NCBI GenBank assembly: GCA_947478805.1
Contig: CANJXQ010000009.1
Span: forward strand, 1-61,784
Reading direction: 5' to 3'
Origin: Betaproteobacteria bacterium
Lineage (GTDB): Bacteria > Pseudomonadota > Gammaproteobacteria > Burkholderiales > SG8-39
DNA length: 61,784 nucleotides
A program made the translations under genes and the position numbers. This document shows positions 61,153 through 61,784 of the stretch, in pieces. Position 1 is the stretch's first letter. Each line of letters starts with the position of its first letter. Under the pieces are notes generated by a model, which was not told the DNA's origin, ran no database searches, and saw only the letters and a program-made list of their open reading frames with translations.

Positions 61153-61784
61153 ATGGCAGCGAAGAAGACGCCGGCAACGAAGAAGACGCCGGCAACCGCA
61201 AGGCCCGCTGGGAAGAAGCCGGCGAGGAAGCCCTATCAGCTGGTCTCCGCCGACCAGCACATCAACGAGCCGCCGGACATGTGGACGAGCCGCGTGGCGA
61301 AGAAGTTCAAGGATCGCGTGCCGCATATCAAGCGCCAGCGCGAGGGCGACGGCTGGATCATCGAGGGGGTGAAGGACCCGATCAGCTTCGGCCTCAACGT
61401 GTGCGCCGGGCTCAAGCCCGAGGAGTGCCGCGACTGGCTGCGCTGGGACCGCGTGCGAAAGGGCGGCTACGTGCCGAAGGAGCGCCTGAAGGACATGGAC
61501 GTGGACGGCGTGGATGCCGCCATCATGTTCGGCACGCCGCGCCTGTCGGCGGGCGTCATCACCAACCCGGATCCCGAGTTGCAGCGCGCCATGATCCGCG
61601 CCTACAACGAGTTCATGGCGGAGTTCGTGTCCTACGCGCCGGACCGGCTGTTCGGCGCGATCTGGTTGCCGGCGACGGGCGTCAAGGATGCTATCGCGGA
61701 GCTCGAGCATTTCATCGAAATGCCGGGCATGGTGGGCCCTGTGATCAACTGCTACCCGAACGGCACGACCACGCTGGGCAAGGA
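61153..61784 (+). CDS. amidohydrolase-2 family protein with Ala/Lys/Pro-rich tail, N-terminal part (A7)
   Basis: Runs off the right window edge; 210 residues are readable without a stop. Residues 1-27 are a low-complexity tail ('AAKKTPATKKTPATARPAGK') encoded partly by two exact 18-bp repeats (about 61159-61194). Then 'LVSADQHINEPPDMW' gives the first ligands (Asp34-x-His36), and 'MFGTPRLSAG' and 'RAYNEFMAEFVSYAPDRLFG' follow, as in other family members. GGAGGGACGACC precedes the ATG. The class (A or B) cannot be told because later strands are outside. Confidence 0.88.
   Translation, partial: MAAKKTPATKKTPATARPAGKKPARKPYQLVSADQHINEPPDMWTSRVAKKFKDRVPHIKRQREGDGWIIEGVKDPISFGLNVCAGLKPEECRDWLRWDRVRKGGYVPKERLKDMDVDGVDAAIMFGTPRLSAGVITNPDPELQRAMIRAYNEFMAEFVSYAPDRLFGAIWLPATGVKDAIAELEHFIEMPGMVGPVINCYPNGTTTLGK

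Overview
This is high-GC proteobacterial DNA, most likely from a betaproteobacterium of the Burkholderiales type. The main clue is five separate Bug-type (TctC family) solute receptors, none with its TctA/TctB membrane partners. The taxon is inferred from gene families, not from a marker gene. I can support about 53 protein-coding genes, two of them cut by the window ends, plus one pseudogene remnant and several families of short structured repeats. I see no rRNA, tRNA, CRISPR array, transposase or integrase. I also recognise no DNA-binding transcription factor in the whole 62 kb.

Left part (about 1-22.8 kb), mixed housekeeping and accessory genes: end of a Bug receptor; a membrane-anchored Mrr-like nuclease fold with a degraded active site; a cupin; an EamA exporter followed by two tandem GMC flavoprotein oxidoreductases; a lipoprotein-type SAM methyltransferase; a TauD-like dioxygenase / malic-enzyme-like pair; a membrane nucleotidyl cyclase; a proline-rich TonB-like anchor protein; a DUF47/Pit phosphate transport pair; an NADH-dehydrogenase-like/SelD fusion; an RND efflux permease and adaptor; and a secreted hypothetical protein. 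Two near-identical three-stem repeat elements lie exactly in the two gaps between convergent genes (11.7 and 17.2 kb), as expected of bidirectional terminators.

Middle part (22.9-31.6 kb), oxidation genes on the plus strand: three KstD/fumarate-reductase-like flavoproteins (two in tandem), a small c-type cytochrome, two near-duplicate SDR dehydrogenases separated by a 52-bp tandem repeat, and an orphan ABC-type binding protein.

Right part (31.6-61.8 kb), the most interesting section and a probable catabolic island. A minus-strand run (43.8 to 31.6 kb) carries two CaiB-family CoA-transferases, three amidohydrolase-2 proteins, a thiolase-like/DUF35 pair, an SDR, a Bug receptor, a cysteine-dioxygenase-like cupin and a secreted caspase-like protein. 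A divergent plus-strand run (44.1-53.6 kb) carries two Bug receptors, an alcohol-dehydrogenase remnant, an amidohydrolase, a third CoA-transferase, two more thiolase-like/DUF35 pairs, a VOC protein and an SMP-30 lactonase-like protein. Next comes a minus-strand trio (amidohydrolase, Zn alcohol dehydrogenase, amidohydrolase) and a plus-strand block (Bug receptor, aldehyde dehydrogenase, SDR, start of a seventh amidohydrolase).

How the island may work (inference): Bug receptors capture a carboxylate, CoA-transferases activate it, SDR, alcohol, aldehyde and flavin dehydrogenases oxidise it, thiolase-fold/DUF35 pairs split C-C bonds, and amidohydrolase-2 proteins hydrolyse or decarboxylate ring or keto acids. 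The substrate cannot be read from the sequence. Two features look new to me. The amidohydrolases fall into two classes with reciprocal loss of active-site residues, and the two classes occur as neighbouring pairs. None of the three thiolase-like proteins shows the normal thiolase nucleophile or GHP motif at the usual place, so they are more likely lyases of the Ltp2/ChsH2-DUF35 type.
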